Source of the DNA: Epiperipatus broadwayi
Taxonomy: Eukaryota > Onychophora > Udeonychophora > Euonychophora > Peripatidae
Length of the DNA: 64,000 nucleotides
Assembly (NCBI GenBank): GCA_028023455.1
Contig: JAQFVV010006342.1
Span: 2,749,001 to 2,813,000, forward strand
Reading direction: 5' to 3'
Position 1 is the stretch's first letter, and every line of letters starts with the position of its first letter. Shown in pieces: positions 60,576 through 64,000 of the stretch. The position numbers and the translations under genes are program-made. The notes beneath the pieces were generated by a model. It saw nothing but the letters and a program-made list of their open reading frames with translations, was not told the DNA's origin and did no database searches.

Positions 60576-61824
60576 GTAGGCAAACATTACAAATGAAAAT
60601 CGGAGAATTACAGAATGGAAACAATTGTAATTAAATATTCAGATTGAGTCAATAACTGATCGATAAATTATCTGCATTTTAAATCTGATTTCTACTGAGA
60701 AATAATCTAAAATCCAAAGTAATGAAAGACTAATATTTTCTAGAATATACCGTATTATATGTTCTAGTAATGTCATAGGATACAATAATCTGTCATGGTT
60801 GCTTTATATTTCTATTTAAAGCTTACCATAAGATATTTCGCTTATTATTTACTATTATAATTATTATATTAATAAGCGGTTTCAAATTTAGTCATTTATA
60901 TTTGTTAGAATTCCAGCTGTTATCTGAGCAAACACTTATATAATGTCTACCAGTTCTTGAAAAAGAATATACGGTCTTCTTCTATAAACATGCTAAATTG
61001 GACTTACTATTAGAAAGATTTTAATCATGGATTCTGTTTGATCCGACAAGTTTTTAGATTTATTAGCGGACAAAATAAAAACTAATCATTCTCACAGCTA
61101 TCTATCAAATACAATTGCTGTAGTTTACTATTTCAACTTGCTTACTGTTGATTATTTAACACAACTATCTACGATTTGCTATAATAATATTCATATATAC
61201 AAAGAACGTAAACGTTGACATCCTTTTAATATTTTACATAGTATTAAATAATTTAAAGAATATAAAAAAAATTACCAAAACCCATAAAGCGCTAAAGAAA
61301 AGTAAGTTTTTTTTTAAAAAAAAAAAATATGTATTTTAATCTCGAAAACAAGTTCAAAAGAGAGGAAGCAAAAAAAATAGTCATGTTAACAAAATAATCA
61401 TATCTAAAGAGAGAAAAAAACTTGCTTTTGCTTTTTATTTAAAAAAAAAAAAAAACTATGCAGAAATACATTTCAAAAATACGCATTTTTTCTGCCAAAT
61501 TTACCTGAAGTAGACTATAGAATTTAAGTTGTTTACATCACCTGCCACCCGTTACTAGGTACTTGAATTGGCGCCATCTATAAACGAAAAATCAACTAAG
61601 CAGAACAGCGTGTTCATTTTTTTTTTTTTTACTAAAGCATTGTACATTATATGTTTGATAATTGAATTTTGGTGTATAAATGCAGATTACAGCATAAAAA
61701 CAAAAGGATATTGTAATAACTATTTTATTTCACCTTTACTTTGTAATTAATAATACGCTGATGGGTTGCGGTGAAACTTTTTTATATAATAATTTCTGTA
61801 GGCTTTCTATATCATAATCTCTGC
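60576..61824. other. AT-rich interval, no gene seen
   Basis: It contains homopolymer runs (T10 and A12 type) and a 60-codon ORF at 61568-61750 without domain signals. A GGCGCCATCTATAAA motif lies at 61570. Nothing further could be supported. Confidence 0.5.
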
Positions 61825-62032
61825 AGACTAAGCGCTTTCAGAGTTTTGTTACTCCATAATCATAGTCCCTTTAGATTATTAACGTTATTTTATGCAAATG
61901 TATGCAAAACTATCTCCTATATTATCCAAGACTAAGCGCTTTCAGAGTTTCGTTACTCCATAATCATAGCCCCTTTAGATTATTAACGTCATTATATGCA
62001 AATGTATGCAAAACTATCTCCTATATTATCCA
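61825..62032. repeat. 104 bp tandem duplication
   Basis: Two adjacent copies start at 61825 and 61929, each opening AGACTAAGCGCTTTCAGAGT and ending ATCTCCTATATTATCC. They differ at only a few positions, so the duplication is recent relative to other repeats here. Confidence 0.95.
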
Positions 62033-62454
62033 TTTTCGTATACATTTGCAAGTGTTTATGAAGAAATAGAGCGGTTACTTTGATTCCTTTGGGGGTTTTT
62101 TTTTTTTTCTAAAATGGGGGAAAAAATTTAAATAACCAGATTTTAATAAAAAGCAATAGTCTTCTAAACTACGTTATATACCGGTGTATAGCATCACATG
62201 TTGAAGTTTTAGATTCTTTAAATGTTTTAATGATATAAAGGAAAAGGTTTGTGCTGTCCACCTAGAGGTTTTAATACTCCTATTGACGACTACAAGCACT
62301 GAAAAGAAACCGACTTATCACCAAGCTCTTATTAAAATTATATAAACGATTATTGTATCTTGTTTGCCTGTTTTAATAAAAATTTATATAAACTTTTTTT
62401 TAAACCACTAAACATCGTATGTTACCACTCTTTCTGCGTACGCAAGGTGTTTAT

Positions 62455-63815
62455 AGAGAGGCAATACTGTCTATATAGTAGCGCAACTCAATGCAAGCCG
62501 GAATAATCGATGGATTCAGGAAAGTTTGTGCATAAAATCTTTATCTAATTCCTACTCATCCAATATCCCCAAACTAGTTTCTAGTTTGTAGCATTCATCA
62601 GTGAGGAGGCTTGGATCATATCACTACACCTAGACCTTAGGATCCAATGCAACTCTCCAGCAGCCATCTTTTACTTTATTAGCTAGCGTTAAGGCTTCGA
62701 GTCCAAAATAATAAAAAAAACAATAATATTTTCAATTTAAGCTCGTTGGCTTATATAATCATAGATCTGAACTCAGTTCAGCATCCACACTTTTTGGTGT
62801 CTTTGGTTTTTTAATAATCACAGTCACCATAATCCTATTGGGCAAGATTGGTATTAAACCACTAAACATCATATGATCACCATTATTTATGCTTACACAA
62901 GCTGTTTATACAGATGCAAAATATTCTATACAGTGGCGCTACTCAGAGCAAGCCAAAATAATAAATTGATGCAAAAGGTTTGTGCATAAAATCTCTACCT
63001 AGTGCTGCTCATCATATCCCTAGATTAGTTTCTAGCTTGTGCCTTTCATCAGTGTGGGGAGCCTTCGATCTGAGAGCACTGCACTGAGATCTTAGGATCT
63101 AATGCAACCCTCCAGCAGCTGCTTATTAACTAACTATAAACGTTTGAGCCCATAATCAAAACAATAATGTTTACAATTCAAGATCCTAAAATCTAGATGC
63201 AATGCTCTCAGGTGCAAGACTACTCACTAATGAAAATCACAAGCTAGAAACTAGTCTGGGGATATTGGATGAATAGGCACTAAATAGGAATTTTATGCAC
63301 AAACCTCTCTGCATCCATTGATTATTCTGACTTGCACTGAGTAACACTGCTATATAAAGTGTTTTGTCTCCGTGTAACCATAAAGAAATGGTGATCATGT
63401 GATGTTTAGTGATTTAAAACCAATTCTGCCCAATAAGATTTTGGTGACTGTGGATACTAAAGAACCAAAGACACTAAAAACTGTGAATGCTGAACTGTGT
63501 TCAGATCTGTATGACTGTGCAAGCTAATGAGTTTGAATTGGAAAATATTATTGTTTTTTTCATTTTGGACTCAAAGCTTTATAGTTAGCTAATAAGGTAA
63601 AAGGTGAGTGCTGGAAAGTTGCAATAGACCCTAAATCTAGGTACAGTGCTCTCAGACCCAAGGCTCCTCATTGGTGAAAGCTACAAGCTAGAAACTTATG
63701 GAAATATTGGATGTATGGGCACTAAATAGGGATTTTATGCACAAACCTTCCTGCATTCCTTGATTATTCTGGCTTGTACTAAGTAGCACTACTGTATTGA
63801 GTATTTTGTCTCTGT
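62455..63815. repeat. Foldback-family ++-- array (1.36 kb palindrome)
   Basis: Two head-to-tail plus units (62455-62905 full; 62906-63180 partial) are followed by two units in reverse (63181-63425 partial; 63400-63815 full). Landmarks GTTTGTGCATAAAATC, CTAGTTTCTAG and CATATGATCACCATT occur twice forward and twice in complement. The whole forms one large imperfect palindrome centred near 63180. No coding frame is present. Confidence 0.85.
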
Positions 63816-64000
63816 GACTTTTTTTATTACAATTTTGGAATGCTTGCTAAATCTAAGTACATAATTATACGACTCTTCGGAAAAAATTTGTTTCCTTTAT
63901 GTGGTTCTTGGAATACTTAAGATTGGATAGTCTCAACTTAAGGAGTTTATTAAAGTTTTCCATATAACTCCAAAATTGAATGGTAGAACAAGTCTCAACA
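63816..64000. other. Right edge, no feature seen
   Basis: AT-rich sequence with no repeat or frame recognised. Confidence 0.5.

Noticed and set aside
1-64000. CRISPR array, operons or bacterial genes
   Set aside because: No array of regularly spaced direct repeats, no ribosome binding sites or tightly packed ORFs; the sequence has spliced animal genes and retroelements.

Overview
The window is AT-rich, intron-rich and repeat-dense, so it is animal nuclear DNA rather than a bacterial or organellar sequence. It is dominated by one gene on the minus strand, the ciliary dynein-arm assembly factor DNAAF1 (LRRC50, ODA7 in Chlamydomonas). Eight coding exons can be joined in phase from about 50616 (5' end) down to 970. 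They make at least 811 codons (about 2.4 kb) spread over roughly 50 kb. The 3' end lies beyond the left edge, and the 5' untranslated exon(s) and promoter lie somewhere right of 50616. The host has motile cilia. Huge introns and dense foldback repeats fit a lophotrochozoan, for example a cephalopod mollusc, but that placement is inference.

Gene layout from 5' to 3' (right to left): a 1.4 kb exon coding an unusual acidic, Ser-rich N-terminal region (49201-50616); a 19.1 kb intron; a 92 nt exon (30011-30102) opening the conserved domain; three leucine-rich-repeat exons (25730-25951, 18262-18428, 13089-13228), the last with the LRR cap; then charged C-terminal exons (7054-7139, 3862-4116, 970-1031). 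All junctions use GT/AG sites, and every phase agrees.

The rest is introns and flanking DNA packed with decayed mobile elements: two Ty3/gypsy LTR retrotransposons (32335-37621 plus strand, 55750-60575 minus strand), an RTE-like LINE (27430-29640) and LINE tails near 23 kb, a Penelope-like GIY-YIG fragment (54590-55000), a non-autonomous hAT-like element with 8 bp target duplication (11900-13017), a retroposed tRNA-Gly (7244-7315) with its own target duplication, a 46 bp minisatellite (17939-18168), and a high-copy foldback repeat family in at least eight places, culminating in a ++-- palindrome at 62455-63815.

Inside DNAAF1 intron 1, on the opposite strand, there is a convincing TATA/initiator pair (39781-39812) followed by three small candidate exons that splice in phase. 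This may be a nested gene, but the product is not recognised and the evidence is modest. No complete, intact transposon gene, rRNA or CRISPR is visible.
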